Of a stretch of 47,555 nt of DNA, positions 17,737-26,880 are shown one piece after another. The position numbers and the translations under genes were made by a program. Within the stretch, counting starts at the first letter, position 1; each line of letters begins with the position of its first letter. The stretch comes from a virus: IMG/VR virus record IMGVR_UViG_3300030101_003664, positions 1-47,555 of that record; one strand, 5' to 3'. Under the pieces are notes generated by a model. That model was not told the origin of the DNA. It ran no database searches and was given only the letters and a program-made list of their open reading frames with translations.

Positions 17737-20138
17737 CTAAACAACCCCTTAATTTTATAAATTATTTTAGGATTTAGTCCAACACCTGTCGCCATAGTAT
17801 CATTTGAGATATTTAGAGTTAGAATAGTTTCAATATCATGGGCATAAATATCTACCCTGTCTTCTTTGTAAATTAAGTCTATAACATAATCAACATCATC
17901 CACATTATTAATATCCATATAAGCCTTGTAAATCTTTAAACCTTTTGATTTTCTAATCATATCTGTGATAATAGTGTGGGATTTACTCAAACTATTATCA
18001 CCAATGTCGTCATAAATTCTACTCAACAGACCACTTTTTAAAGTTCGTTGAAGTTCGGCCAAATTCTCCTGCATTCCACCTTCTCTAACAGCGTATTTTT
18101 TAAAGTCGGGGTCAGAAAGAAGTTCCATCAAATATGAAATAATTAAGTTATCGTCACCAACCGCATTCTCATATTCTTTAATCGGTCTGTCCATAAATTT
18201 CTGATTAATTTGTGTAGCGTCTACACCCTGCGATTCATAAATGTCGAAGATGATGTTACCCAATGCGTTTTGAATTCTTTCATTGTATCTAGTTCTTTCT
18301 TGCCTTGAAGTGCTTGCTAGATTGGCAATCTTGTTAAACACTTCAGCAGCATTATTAGATTGTGTTCTAAGGTTGCCCAAATCTGTCCTGCTATACATTT
18401 TAAGAGATTTAAAATATGTTGTCAGATAATCTAAATCTCTAGGTTGAATTACTGATACTCCCTGCGTTCTAATTTGACGACCCACAGTTTTTCTAACAGA
18501 ATCTTTTATTTGCGTATAGGCTTCCGTGTTGATAAATTCTGGAACGTCTTTACCAAAGAAAAATCTACCATTCATTTCCTCAATATAAAGAGGTTCGATA
18601 ACTCGTCTAATTAAAATCATTACATATTCGCTCTCCATACCAGATTCGGGAATTAAACCCGTAATGTTTGGCCCAATACCAGAAAGATAAGAAGTCCCTA
18701 CACCACCATAACCCAATGCCTTAATGTTTTTTCTACTCATAAAAGTTCTCGGTTGTCTTTTAATCATACTAGATAGAGTTTTGAAAGCCCTTTCAGCATC
18801 ACGGTTAATTTTCTTACAAAGTGCGTCATAAGAATACATCCCGTTATCTACTACAAATTTAATTCTAGGAATGTTGCTTTCCCCAATATCTATCTCTAGG
18901 TAAGAATATTCATATTGAATTGGGACACTCATTGGCCCTTCATTCGTATCTCTTAGTCTATTAAAGGCCATTATAACAGGAATGTTACTATCTAACATAG
19001 GGAGATAATACTCTTCTCTATTTACAACTCCAATGTTAATTTCTTTGGTAAATTCTTTTAGTGATTCTGTTAAAATTTTTCTAACTTCATTACTATAATT
19101 ACTTCCCTTTAACTCTTCTTCAAAAAATGCTTCTATCTTTCCTACAATTACATCATCTACTGCAAATATTTCTGAACCTCTTATAGATTCCATGATGTAT
19201 AGGGGGTCGCCATCTTTATCCAAAGTAACGTCTATATTTTCCAATACGTCTTCGGCAACCTCATCAGGATTAACTTCATCGCCTCCCCCTTCTGATGTAA
19301 ATTCACTTTCACCCCTTCTATAATATTGATTATATTTACTCATAGTTTCGCCCAAAATTGATGGGGATGCCATAAAATCATTTAGTAGCCCAATGGCCGT
19401 TTTGTCATCTCCATATTGCAAAATATTAACTTGTGGAAATTTCATAATATATACAGGGAGTTTAAGTCCTTGAAGTTTATTTTTTTCTTCATCAGATATA
19501 GGGGCATCTTCAAAGGCAACCCTAAATTCATCTGGTATATCAAAAGACCTAAAATTGTTATATACGGCTTCCCAATGATTGTAAATCATTGTTCTATTAG
19601 TTTTTGACTTAGCGGAAAGAACTTCAAAAAAGGTTGTGCTAAAACCTCTCTTAACCTTACCAGATTTAGGTCTTAACATATTATCTAATACTGTTCCCAA
19701 TTCATCTTGTCTAAACACACCCTCTTCATCTTTCATGTCTTCTATTGTATTTACTAAATCATCATCAGGTTCTCTTGTTATGGAAAAAGTGCCTTCCTCA
19801 GCATTCATCAATTCTATCATTGATTTATAGGCCGACTTAACGTGCCTAACAAAAAGTTTGAATCCTGCGCTACTGATAACATTTTCTTTTTGATATGCCC
19901 CAGTTCCCTCAAATCTTTGCATATTGTTGGCACTATTTCTACCCGCTAATTTGTATGTAGCGATGTCAGTTCCGAGATTAAGACCCACTAGAGCAAGTCT
20001 TAATTCTTCCATAAGCGGAAAATCTTCACCCAAATACTCTTCCATAAGATTGTCGTCAAGATTTCTAAAGGCATTAATTTTGCCTCCTACTATACTTTTT
20101 TCTCTAGCCAAAAGTGCTTCTTCTAATTCCTTCGTCAT
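17733..20138 (-). CDS. Large hypothetical virion-block protein, 801 residues
   Basis: This long soluble protein starts at ATG 20138 after GAGGAGAGAAC and overlaps the preceding gene. It is helix-rich and acidic, with repeated hydrophobic strands in the middle (VPIQYEYSYLEIDIGESNIP, about residue 405). No P-loop, zinc site, transmembrane segment or catalytic triad stands out. Together with the next gene it forms the bulk of the pre-terminase region. A large internal or baseplate-type structural protein is possible, but this is not supported by any recognised motif. Confidence 0.6.
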   Translation of the reverse strand: MTKELEEALLAREKSIVGGKINAFRNLDDNLMEEYLGEDFPLMEELRLALVGLNLGTDIATYKLAGRNSANNMQRFEGTGAYQKENVISSAGFKLFVRHVKSAYKSMIELMNAEEGTFSITREPDDDLVNTIEDMKDEEGVFRQDELGTVLDNMLRPKSGKVKRGFSTTFFEVLSAKSKTNRTMIYNHWEAVYNNFRSFDIPDEFRVAFEDAPISDEEKNKLQGLKLPVYIMKFPQVNILQYGDDKTAIGLLNDFMASPSILGETMSKYNQYYRRGESEFTSEGGGDEVNPDEVAEDVLENIDVTLDKDGDPLYIMESIRGSEIFAVDDVIVGKIEAFFEEELKGSNYSNEVRKILTESLKEFTKEINIGVVNREEYYLPMLDSNIPVIMAFNRLRDTNEGPMSVPIQYEYSYLEIDIGESNIPRIKFVVDNGMYSYDALCKKINRDAERAFKTLSSMIKRQPRTFMSRKNIKALGYGGVGTSYLSGIGPNITGLIPESGMESEYVMILIRRVIEPLYIEEMNGRFFFGKDVPEFINTEAYTQIKDSVRKTVGRQIRTQGVSVIQPRDLDYLTTYFKSLKMYSRTDLGNLRTQSNNAAEVFNKIANLASTSRQERTRYNERIQNALGNIIFDIYESQGVDATQINQKFMDRPIKEYENAVGDDNLIISYLMELLSDPDFKKYAVREGGMQENLAELQRTLKSGLLSRIYDDIGDNSLSKSHTIITDMIRKSKGLKIYKAYMDINNVDDVDYVIDLIYKEDRVDIYAHDIETILTLNISNDTMATGVGLNPKIIYKIKGLFR

Positions 20139-21775
20139 GTTCTCTCCTCAATAAGTCCTATATATTCTAGATATTCAATAGCGGTGTCAGTATCTATTTC
20201 GCCCTCCGCAATTTGTCTAGTTCTACCCGCCTCTCTAAATGCCTTCGGTGAAGGTTTATAGTAGGTGAGTTTAGAGTTGATGTTTCCTAGCAGTTCTAGT
20301 ATATTATTTAAAATTACCTCAACAATAGTTGAAGCCTTTTCATCTACAAATTCGTTTAATTCATTTTCAACTTCTTGAAAATTAACGTTAGAATTTTTAA
20401 GTTCATCAAGTTTTTTGACATTACCATTTATGCAATATCTTTCAAACTTTTCTTTAAACTCACCCTTGATGTTAATATTAAATTTATCGAATATAAAAAG
20501 CATATTTTCTAAAACCGCTTTACCCATGCCGATAGGTCCAATTGAAGAATCTATGAATTGATAATCGTTAGGAGTCTTTATGGGTGGATTTAATAACAAG
20601 ATTGTTAAAAGTGGGTATAGTGGAGTTTTTGCCCGTGAAATATTTTTGGGATTATCACTACCAAAAAATCTAGAGTCATAAGAAATGAGTTCCGAAAGGA
20701 ATGTTCTAAAGCCTTTATTTCTTCTAATGTCCCCATATGTAATATCAACGCTTTGGGTTTTAATCTCATTATAGGCATCCTTTAGAGAATTGTTACCTTG
20801 ACCAGTAATTAGATTTACTTGTCTGTCTATTTCTCTTTCTTTTTGTTCTTCGGGTATATCTACGCCAAGCATATTGCTAACAACAAATTGTCTGGGGGTA
20901 AGTTCACCATACAATCTTTTCCAAGAGGCTTTTTCCCCTTGTATAGTTCTACTAGGTGCAGTTTTAGTTCCCGCACTTACATTGGCAAGTTGCCCTCTCA
21001 CTTTTGTCTTATCTTCCAATTGTGTTAATAGGTCTCTTAAAATTTTAATTTTAGCGGGCTGCGAAATAGAGTCTTTCATAAAACGCTTTAGGGGATTATC
21101 CCTATCAATGGTTTCAAGAATTTTATACAATTCAGTAAATCTATTTTCGTTAAGACGAGCAAGGGTTCTTCTAGCCTGTGAAGTAGGTTTGTATTTTACT
21201 ACCTCTCCACTATCTAGGGTTTGTAGAAGTTTGACAAACACGGTGTCAATCTCGCCTTCTATCTCTTTCACTATATTGGAATAATTATCTGGTATTGCGT
21301 CAGAATAAAATTGTTTAATCTTGGGCATTTGTTTGTTTTCCTTAGCATACTCTAGAATTTTAACCAAAGTCATAGGGTTGCCATTTTCGACCAACCTTTC
21401 AAAGGCCAAATCTCTAACCTTTGGTTTGAGGGCAAATTGAACAAAATTAACCTCATCGTCAATGTCTCCTAATGTAGAGCCATCGCCAAATACCCGAATA
21501 CTTCGCCATCCACTATCTTGAATTAGAGATTCCAAAACCTCTACTACTTCGTCAATTTTTTCTGGATGGTGTTTAATAATAATTCTACCTATGATAGTAT
21601 TAACATTTTTAGAATCTTTACCCTTTAAATCTTTAATGATATTTGGTATAAAAACCGATACATCGTTATTAGACAATTCTATATCTTTAATTGTTTCTAG
21701 GATAGACTCGTCAAAATCTTTTCTTGTAGCAATACCTGAAAAATAGGCATTAAACCCACTTTGGCTTTGTGCCAT
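20135..21775 (-). CDS. Hypothetical helical protein, 546 residues
   Basis: The protein starts ATG 21775 (MAQSQSGFNAYFSG) and ends overlapping the 801-residue gene by four bases. The first about 240 residues consist of repeated helices of similar length, resembling a HEAT/ARM-like solenoid (for example IGRIIIKHHPEKIDEVVEVL). The rest is charged, with a Pro-rich patch near residue 395. No catalytic motif was seen. The close coupling to the 801-residue gene suggests that the two products act together. Confidence 0.6.
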   Translation of the reverse strand: MAQSQSGFNAYFSGIATRKDFDESILETIKDIELSNNDVSVFIPNIIKDLKGKDSKNVNTIIGRIIIKHHPEKIDEVVEVLESLIQDSGWRSIRVFGDGSTLGDIDDEVNFVQFALKPKVRDLAFERLVENGNPMTLVKILEYAKENKQMPKIKQFYSDAIPDNYSNIVKEIEGEIDTVFVKLLQTLDSGEVVKYKPTSQARRTLARLNENRFTELYKILETIDRDNPLKRFMKDSISQPAKIKILRDLLTQLEDKTKVRGQLANVSAGTKTAPSRTIQGEKASWKRLYGELTPRQFVVSNMLGVDIPEEQKEREIDRQVNLITGQGNNSLKDAYNEIKTQSVDITYGDIRRNKGFRTFLSELISYDSRFFGSDNPKNISRAKTPLYPLLTILLLNPPIKTPNDYQFIDSSIGPIGMGKAVLENMLFIFDKFNINIKGEFKEKFERYCINGNVKKLDELKNSNVNFQEVENELNEFVDEKASTIVEVILNNILELLGNINSKLTYYKPSPKAFREAGRTRQIAEGEIDTDTAIEYLEYIGLIEERT

Positions 21776-21779
21776 CTAA

Positions 21780-21965
21780 TCACTTTAGGACAAGAACTGC
21801 GGCTAGAATAGGTAATGCAGCAATAAGGCCAGGAGCCAACTTCTTAATCAAAGCCAACAATTTCTTTTCCTGAGCCTCACTAATAATTCCCAAATCTTCA
21901 GCCAATTCTACTAAGTCTTCAGCCACTTCAGCAGCATCTTCAATTTTTTCTTCTACGTCAGACAT
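21780..21965 (-). CDS. Small protein with C-terminal membrane segment
   Basis: The ATG at 21965 is preceded by GGTGAGATAT; the longer frame uses an unlikely upstream start. The 61-residue product has an acidic amphipathic helix (about residues 3-40, Glu/Ala/Leu-rich) and a hydrophobic C-terminal segment (PGLIAALPILAAVLVL) long enough to span a membrane, ending in Lys. Small proteins of this type can be holins or membrane anchors. Nothing identifies a lysis role, and tail-anchored orientation is the only thing the sequence shows. A TATTTATA sequence (21998-22005) upstream may be a promoter. Confidence 0.6.
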   Translation of the reverse strand: MSDVEEKIEDAAEVAEDLVELAEDLGIISEAQEKKLLALIKKLAPGLIAALPILAAVLVLK

Positions 21966-22006
21966 ATATCTCACCAATTAGGCGTATAAGGCCGTCATAT
22001 TTATAC

Positions 22007-22423
22007 TTAACTGAACTTAAAGTTTTCTTGTATCGCTTCTAAGATATTAAAAATGGCATGATAGCCCCTTTCTATCCCTTGTTCAATTATTTCAAATTTT
22101 CTTTCAGCCAAATTACCTTCAATGTTGCCAGATTGCATTTCTCTATACAGGGTTTCTAAATCTTCTATTGCTGTTTGCGCCTTTTGTAATAGGCTAAGAA
22201 TTTGTTGAGTATTTTCCAAATCTTTGAAGGGGTCTGGCAATAGTTTCTTAATTGTGAATTTATTTGAAAATAGTTTATCCCTGTCATAATTTTCTATAAG
22301 ATAATCATATACTTCTTTAGACTTAGGGCTGTTAAAATTCAGTTCCTGTCTTATGTCTTCCATTATATCGTCAAACATTTTGCCCTGTCTAACCCCTTCA
22401 TCTGCTATCATTTTCCATGCCAT
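22007..22423 (-). CDS. Tagged-type hypothetical protein (MAWKMI start)
   Basis: The start is ATG 22423, overlapping the upstream TAA as TAATG and using GGTGG within the previous gene's last codons as ribosome site. The 138-residue product begins MAWKMIADEG, a divergent version of the M-x-W-x-x-I tag. It is helical throughout, with a probable coiled coil at about residues 68-105. It closes a run of three coupled genes (23.7-22.0 kb). Function unknown. Confidence 0.55.
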   Translation of the reverse strand: MAWKMIADEGVRQGKMFDDIMEDIRQELNFNSPKSKEVYDYLIENYDRDKLFSNKFTIKKLLPDPFKDLENTQQILSLLQKAQTAIEDLETLYREMQSGNIEGNLAERKFEIIEQGIERGYHAIFNILEAIQENFKFS

Positions 22424-23061
22424 TATTCCCACCACTTTTCTCTTACTGTTCCTTCCTGTTCATCTTCTATTATTGTTAATTCTAAATTATTAAATATATT
22501 ATCTACCAACGATTCAACATCCAGATTTCCGTTATCAAAATTATTGGTAAAATATGTTATCAACTCTCTCCTTAATTGTCTTACCCTTTCATCATTAGAC
22601 CTAACACTATCAGGTATTAAAACTCTTATATCCAATTTAAATAGAACTTGTAATGGACTTGTGCTTTCACTTGAAAAAATAATTCTCATTCTTTTATTTT
22701 TTCCCTCATAAGTATCTACACTAACGAAGGCACTTCTATGATACGCTATTTTATTTCTTCCTAAATCTTTAGCCGCTACTCTAACACTATCTCTAAGTAA
22801 ATTTCCTATTTCTGGTTTTTTACTCATTTGATAAAAAACACTATTCAATCTTTCTAACACACGGTAATAATCTGAATTTAATTCACTATCATAAACAAAT
22901 GACCTAACCCTTTCTATATAAGTTATACCCAAATTATTGCAAAGTATTTGTAAATCATCTCTTATACTTACAAGTGCATTAAAGGCTTCAATACCATTAA
23001 CCTGTGCGCTACCTCCAGCACCAAGTGAATAATCTCTTAATTTTAAAATATCTTCCCACAT
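22423..23061 (-). CDS. Tagged hypothetical protein (MWEDILK start, WWE end)
   Basis: A 212-residue protein starting at ATG 23061 (TAATG overlap) and beginning MWEDILKLRD. The body has an alpha/beta pattern with a strand-rich section near residues 110-160 (MRIIFSSESTSPLQVLFKLD). It ends EGTVREKWWE, almost the same ending as the upstream neighbour (EGTERERWWE). The two proteins are similar in length, tag, order of elements and ending. They look like diverged duplicates. Confidence 0.6.
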   Translation of the reverse strand: MWEDILKLRDYSLGAGGSAQVNGIEAFNALVSIRDDLQILCNNLGITYIERVRSFVYDSELNSDYYRVLERLNSVFYQMSKKPEIGNLLRDSVRVAAKDLGRNKIAYHRSAFVSVDTYEGKNKRMRIIFSSESTSPLQVLFKLDIRVLIPDSVRSNDERVRQLRRELITYFTNNFDNGNLDVESLVDNIFNNLELTIIEDEQEGTVREKWWE

Positions 23062-23687
23062 TACTCCCACCACCTTTCTCTTTCCGTTCCTTCCTTAACT
23101 GGTGCTTCGGAACTAACTCTACTCCACCATTCATTTAGGTCTTCATCCTCAACCGTTTCTTCTATGTCTAAATTATCCATCACACTAGCAGAAATTTCTC
23201 TAGGATAAGAGGTAGGAAAATTATTGTTAAAAAATAGGTGAATTTCACTAAGTATTTCAGAATATTTGTCATCATCTCCCCAAAATTTTTTAGGAACTCT
23301 AAAACTCATTTCGGTATGAAATATATAGGCTTCAACAGGTTCTGTTCTAAAGCATTGAACCAATAAATAAAAACTAGCATCTTCAACAGTAAGCCTAACA
23401 TGGTGTCTAAAATCTTCCGCCCCTAAAGGTGTAGGTTGATTAACTTCCCTTTCTTGAACGGGATTTCCACTTCTAGCCGCATCACTTAAAATTCCCCCTA
23501 ACAAATTATATAAATATTCATATTGTTTAATATAGTTACGGTTATACTCATTAGGATGGTCGCCTAACCCGTAGGGATAAGTTAATTCATATAATAAGCC
23601 TACCTTTCTGCAAAAACTAATAAAACTTTGCTCCAATGACCAGAGCAACTTCCAATGCGACCTAGTTTTCAAAATACTTTGCCACAA
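23061..23687 (-). CDS. Tagged hypothetical protein (MWQSILK start, WWE end); start ambiguous
   Basis: A TTG at 23687 gives a 208-residue protein beginning MWQSILKTRS, aligning with MWEDILKLRD of the downstream paralogue. A GAGG lies eight bases upstream. An ATG at 23714 in the same frame would add nine residues. The body shows a similar helix-then-strand order to the paralogue (SFYLLVQCFRTEPVEAYIF) and ends EGTERERWWE. A second tag-like start lies in another frame just upstream (23719). No enzymatic motif is visible. Confidence 0.55.
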   Translation of the reverse strand: MWQSILKTRSHWKLLWSLEQSFISFCRKVGLLYELTYPYGLGDHPNEYNRNYIKQYEYLYNLLGGILSDAARSGNPVQEREVNQPTPLGAEDFRHHVRLTVEDASFYLLVQCFRTEPVEAYIFHTEMSFRVPKKFWGDDDKYSEILSEIHLFFNNNFPTSYPREISASVMDNLDIEETVEDEDLNEWWSRVSSEAPVKEGTERERWWE

Positions 23688-23719
23688 TTTAATCCCTCGA
23701 TAATTTCTTCCCATTTCAT
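23669..23719 (-). other. Out-of-frame 16-codon tag remnant (MKWEEII)
   Basis: ATG 23719 overlaps the upstream TGA (ATGA) and has GGAGAG before it, the usual coupling for this operon. It encodes MKWEEIIEGL and then stops after 16 codons. This is the same tag as its neighbours, but in a different frame from the 208-residue gene whose own tag follows at once. It may be a remnant of a lost tagged gene, a frameshift, or a sequencing indel. Confidence 0.4.
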
Positions 23720-24378
23720 GCTAATCTCTCCGCTACTGTATCTCTTATCTCTGTCCAAACTTCGGGGTATCTTTCTATTAAAACTTTTTGTATAACTTCG
23801 ACTTGTTGAATAATAACTGTTTCTTCTCGCTTATGAACCAATTTGCCCTTAAACTCAAGCATGTATTTTAATGACTCCCGAATCTCCTTCATCAACTTAA
23901 CCAATGAATCTACGGTTCGGGCATCCAAATTCTCATTGTCAAAGATAAACTGTTGAACCTTATCTTGCAACATTGTCACGTTATTAGAAAGTATGTCAAT
24001 TTCGTTTATCTCCCGACTAGCCAAACTTAGAGCCGCACTTTGTTGCACCAATGGCTTTAGGTGTTTTTTCATATGAACATTAACTTGGTCCACTCCACAG
24101 TTAAGATAATCGGCCACCTCACTAGGTTTCATTTGCCCATCTACAATAGCCGTTTCTAAATCAGCCCGATGTGGCACTACGCAAAGAGGACATTTATCAT
24201 TTGAATTGTCATGAAAATCGCTAAGATGATTTTGCATGTGGGAACGGGCTGTCCCATTTTTCCAACCCTCAGAACTATCCAATTCGCTTACGGTCATTCT
24301 ACCTTCTAGAATCTCTACTTCTAAATTATCCCTATCTGGATGTTGGCAAAATGGACATCTCTTCATAACCTTTCTCAA
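23716..24378 (-). CDS. Double zinc-finger protein, candidate small terminase subunit
   Basis: A 220-residue protein with two tandem modules. Cys8-x2-Cys11 pairs with His47-x3-His51, and Cys63-x2-Cys66 with His102-x3-His106. Each encloses a helix-turn-helix-like stretch (DRDNLEVEILEGRMTVSEL; RADLETAIVDGQMKPSEVAD). Residues about 125-190 form a coiled coil. Similar CxxC-HPDR zinc/HTH modules precede oligomerisation helices in small terminase subunits of some tailed viruses. That makes this the best TerS candidate, though it is several kilobases from terL. The TTG start at 24378 is preceded by AGGGGG; an ATG four codons later is possible. Confidence 0.5.
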   Translation of the reverse strand: MRKVMKRCPFCQHPDRDNLEVEILEGRMTVSELDSSEGWKNGTARSHMQNHLSDFHDNSNDKCPLCVVPHRADLETAIVDGQMKPSEVADYLNCGVDQVNVHMKKHLKPLVQQSAALSLASREINEIDILSNNVTMLQDKVQQFIFDNENLDARTVDSLVKLMKEIRESLKYMLEFKGKLVHKREETVIIQQVEVIQKVLIERYPEVWTEIRDTVAERLA

Positions 24379-25817
24379 GCAATTAACCCCCTTACAACTT
24401 GCATTAAATTATTAGGGGTAATATTTTGTCCTCCAGGCCGAAGTTCTTCTTGTGTTCTAAACACCTTAATGTTTGGGTTAATAGCATACAATACAGGTGC
24501 TGTCATATTCATCTCATTACTTTGAAGATACATATAATATGAAGGAGTCAATTTAGATATATCAATAGTTATATCTTCTCTTTGTGTGGGGGTTGAGACA
24601 ACCATAGGTATTACTCTAACATTTAATGTCCTTCCCATTTCCAAAGTAATAAGTTCAAGAGCAGGAATATATTCTTCCATATCCTGCGTTCTACAAGCGT
24701 CAATAATGTCCTGCAAATTATCATAATAAGGTTTATCACTAGGGTCAATATCTGCCAACGCTTTTAGCAAATTTTTTCTAGCCTCAACAGCCTTCAAAAC
24801 AAGACCTCTACTTTTTACCTTCCCTTCCTTATGATATGGAGTTTCATATGTTTTTTCCCTTTCTCCCAAAACTTCTCTAATCAATTCCCTAAGCATTATA
24901 TTTGTAAAATTTAGCCCGATACTTCTTCTTTCCAAATAACCTGGAATTTCTGATAAACGAACATCTTGTCCATCAACCTTTACAAATACAAGCGGGCCAA
25001 TCATTTTCATGTCTTCCTCTGTAACTGCAATAGTTTTAGAATTAAATGCTTCCTTCAATCTGGATTTAACAGGCGTGTTTGTATTTTTAACATATAGGGA
25101 TTTATCTTGTAAGATTTCTTCAACCATTCTTCTAACTGCGGGAACTTCGGCAAGATTACCTCTTTTCCTTCTTACATTAGCAACCTCCACTTCTGGCGTT
25201 GGGGGTAAATCAACGGGTTCTGCTAATTCGATAAATGCGTCTACTAAATCTTTCAATCCCCCCTCACCAAAAAGTGCTTCCCATAATGGGGGTCTAGCAC
25301 TTCCGTCATCCTTCAAACTAGTCCATTTAGGGTCGGGTGCGGGCATATCATATGTTTCGTTATTTCGTTCAGCCTTTTCTTTTCTAAAAGCGTGATATGC
25401 AGGAGTAAGGAAATGTCCCCAAACCTTACCTCTTTCTACCTTTCTTTTTCCACCCTTCAATTTTTTAAATCCTATAACACCGTTAAATACAATATTGGCA
25501 GGATTAAGTGTAGATTTTTTTGCCATAAATCTTTCCATGTCTGAGACAAAGTCTTCCAAATCGTCAATATCATCTTCGTCAATTTCATCCTGCTGGGCCA
25601 TCTTAATCAATTCTTGTAAGATATATCCACCACCGACACCTCTTCCACCACCTTCTTTTCTAGTTAGTTTAAGACCGTGATTAACCACAGTATCATATAG
25701 GGTTTTTACACTAGCCTTTCTATTTACTCCTGTTTTACCAGAAATACCTGCGGGAATAGCATTTACAGTTCTTTCAAACTCGGCTAACAATTTTTGAGCC
25801 TCTTCTTTTGACCACAT
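24375..25817 (-). CDS. Hypothetical virion-block protein, 480 residues
   Basis: It starts MWSKEEAQKLL at ATG 25817, which overlaps the upstream TAA (TAATG). The Met-Trp start loosely recalls the tag, but the rest does not match. A Gly-rich GGGRGVGGGY segment lies near residue 57 and a basic KKLKGGKRKVERGK near 117, followed by acidic helices. The C-terminal 100 residues contain several beta-strands (LNVRVIPMVV). No recognised domain. The size and position suggest a structural protein, without firm support. Confidence 0.6.
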   Translation of the reverse strand: MWSKEEAQKLLAEFERTVNAIPAGISGKTGVNRKASVKTLYDTVVNHGLKLTRKEGGGRGVGGGYILQELIKMAQQDEIDEDDIDDLEDFVSDMERFMAKKSTLNPANIVFNGVIGFKKLKGGKRKVERGKVWGHFLTPAYHAFRKEKAERNNETYDMPAPDPKWTSLKDDGSARPPLWEALFGEGGLKDLVDAFIELAEPVDLPPTPEVEVANVRRKRGNLAEVPAVRRMVEEILQDKSLYVKNTNTPVKSRLKEAFNSKTIAVTEEDMKMIGPLVFVKVDGQDVRLSEIPGYLERRSIGLNFTNIMLRELIREVLGEREKTYETPYHKEGKVKSRGLVLKAVEARKNLLKALADIDPSDKPYYDNLQDIIDACRTQDMEEYIPALELITLEMGRTLNVRVIPMVVSTPTQREDITIDISKLTPSYYMYLQSNEMNMTAPVLYAINPNIKVFRTQEELRPGGQNITPNNLMQVVRGLIA

Positions 25818-25954
25818 TATTTTTCCTCCAAAATTTTCTTGAGCAATTCCATTACCTCTAATGGCATACCACTAGTTTTGCCCTTTTTAATACTTTCGGA
25901 AATTACTTCTTGCCATTTTGTTTTCTCAGTATTAACATATTCTTCCCACTTCAT
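25817..25954 (-). CDS. Tagged 45-residue protein (MKWEEYV start)
   Basis: This short frame lies in the otherwise empty gap between two genes. It has the operon's usual coupling: ATG 25954 three bases after the upstream TAA, and its own TAA shared with the next ATG. It begins MKWEEYVNTE and has a second tag-like KWQEVISESI at residues 14-23, then a Leu/Lys/Glu helix. This is essentially the tag plus one helix, the smallest member of the set. Confidence 0.65.
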   Translation of the reverse strand: MKWEEYVNTEKTKWQEVISESIKKGKTSGMPLEVMELLKKILEEK

Positions 25955-25956
25955 TT

Positions 25957-26319
25957 TTATTCCCTCAATACTTCAAATGTATAATCTTGTGGATTTCTAC
26001 CCATTCTTACTAAAATAGGTAATTCTCCAGATTGGTAGGCATTTCTAATTAATCTCCAACTATTTTTAGAGAGCCATAGGTCATATTTTCTTGCAAAAAA
26101 ACCTCTTAATACTCCAGCCTTGCTAGTAATACCATTTTCAATAACATAATCTACAACTCTTTCCTTTATGTCATCTAAGAAAGGTACATTTCTAAAATAT
26201 CCTATATTAAAAGTTCTAGGTAAATTTTCCAAATTTTCTTTCAGTAATTCTATAAATATATTACTTATGTTAATATCCGAAGCCTTAATTCTCTTTTTTA
26301 TAATTTCTTCCCATTTCAT
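25957..26319 (-). CDS. Tagged hypothetical protein (MKWEEIIK start)
   Basis: A 120-residue protein beginning MKWEEIIKKR, with ATG 26319 overlapping the upstream TGA (ATGA) and GGAGAGG before it. The body is helical and basic, with a winged-helix-like centre (VVDYVIENGITSKAGVLRGF) and a C-terminal strand pair (LPILVRMGRNPQDYTFEVL). That resembles a small DNA-binding domain. The neighbours 26881-27479 show the same plan: tag plus winged-helix-like body. Confidence 0.62.
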   Translation of the reverse strand: MKWEEIIKKRIKASDINISNIFIELLKENLENLPRTFNIGYFRNVPFLDDIKERVVDYVIENGITSKAGVLRGFFARKYDLWLSKNSWRLIRNAYQSGELPILVRMGRNPQDYTFEVLRE

Positions 26320-26879
26320 TTATTCCTCTCCTTTGTTTTTTCTTTTTGTTCCTCAATAAAATCTCTATAAATATTCGCTTCTTCTTTCTTCCCCATTTCA
26401 TCGGCTCTTTGTTCCATAGCAACAGCCGCTTGAGTTTTATGATTGTGACTTCTATTACTTCTTTTTATTTTTGCTACCGAACGTTTAGCAGTTTTTTTAT
26501 CTTTAAAACCTAAACCGTGTATTGTTCCCTTTGGGTTCTCATCTGTGTATAAATCAGAATGCTTTTTTGATTTAGCGGGCTGTCCCTTCTTTCTAGGAAT
26601 GCGTGGGGCTTTCTCCAACCTATCTTTCATGATATTAACAATTCTGCGAATTTTTATAGGAAACTTCGTTTTAAATTTAATCTTCATACCTTGACTATTT
26701 TGTAAGCCCATTTCTTTAGAATATGTAATTGTTGCTTGATTAACAATTTCATCTTTATACCTGTGAGGATAGTTTAGAAAATTATCACCATATTTATTAA
26801 ACGCATCTTCACAAGCCTGTCTTAAATGCTTATAGTGTATTGCGGTAAAACCTCTACCTTTTAGTATATCTTTCCACAT
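26316..26879 (-). CDS. Tagged basic protein (MWKDILK start)
   Basis: ATG 26879 is chosen because GGGTGAATAAT precedes it and the upstream gene stops two bases before; this gives 187 residues beginning MWKDILKGRG. The middle is strongly basic (about residues 78-115, including IPRKKGQPAKSKKHSD). The C-terminal about 70 residues form a compact helical module starting GTIHGLGFKDKKTAKRSV and containing AVAMEQRADEMG. I have the impression that similar modules end other small phage proteins, but I cannot name the family. A nucleic-acid-associated role is inferred from charge. Confidence 0.6.
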   Translation of the reverse strand: MWKDILKGRGFTAIHYKHLRQACEDAFNKYGDNFLNYPHRYKDEIVNQATITYSKEMGLQNSQGMKIKFKTKFPIKIRRIVNIMKDRLEKAPRIPRKKGQPAKSKKHSDLYTDENPKGTIHGLGFKDKKTAKRSVAKIKRSNRSHNHKTQAAVAMEQRADEMGKKEEANIYRDFIEEQKEKTKERNK

Positions 26880-26880
26880 A

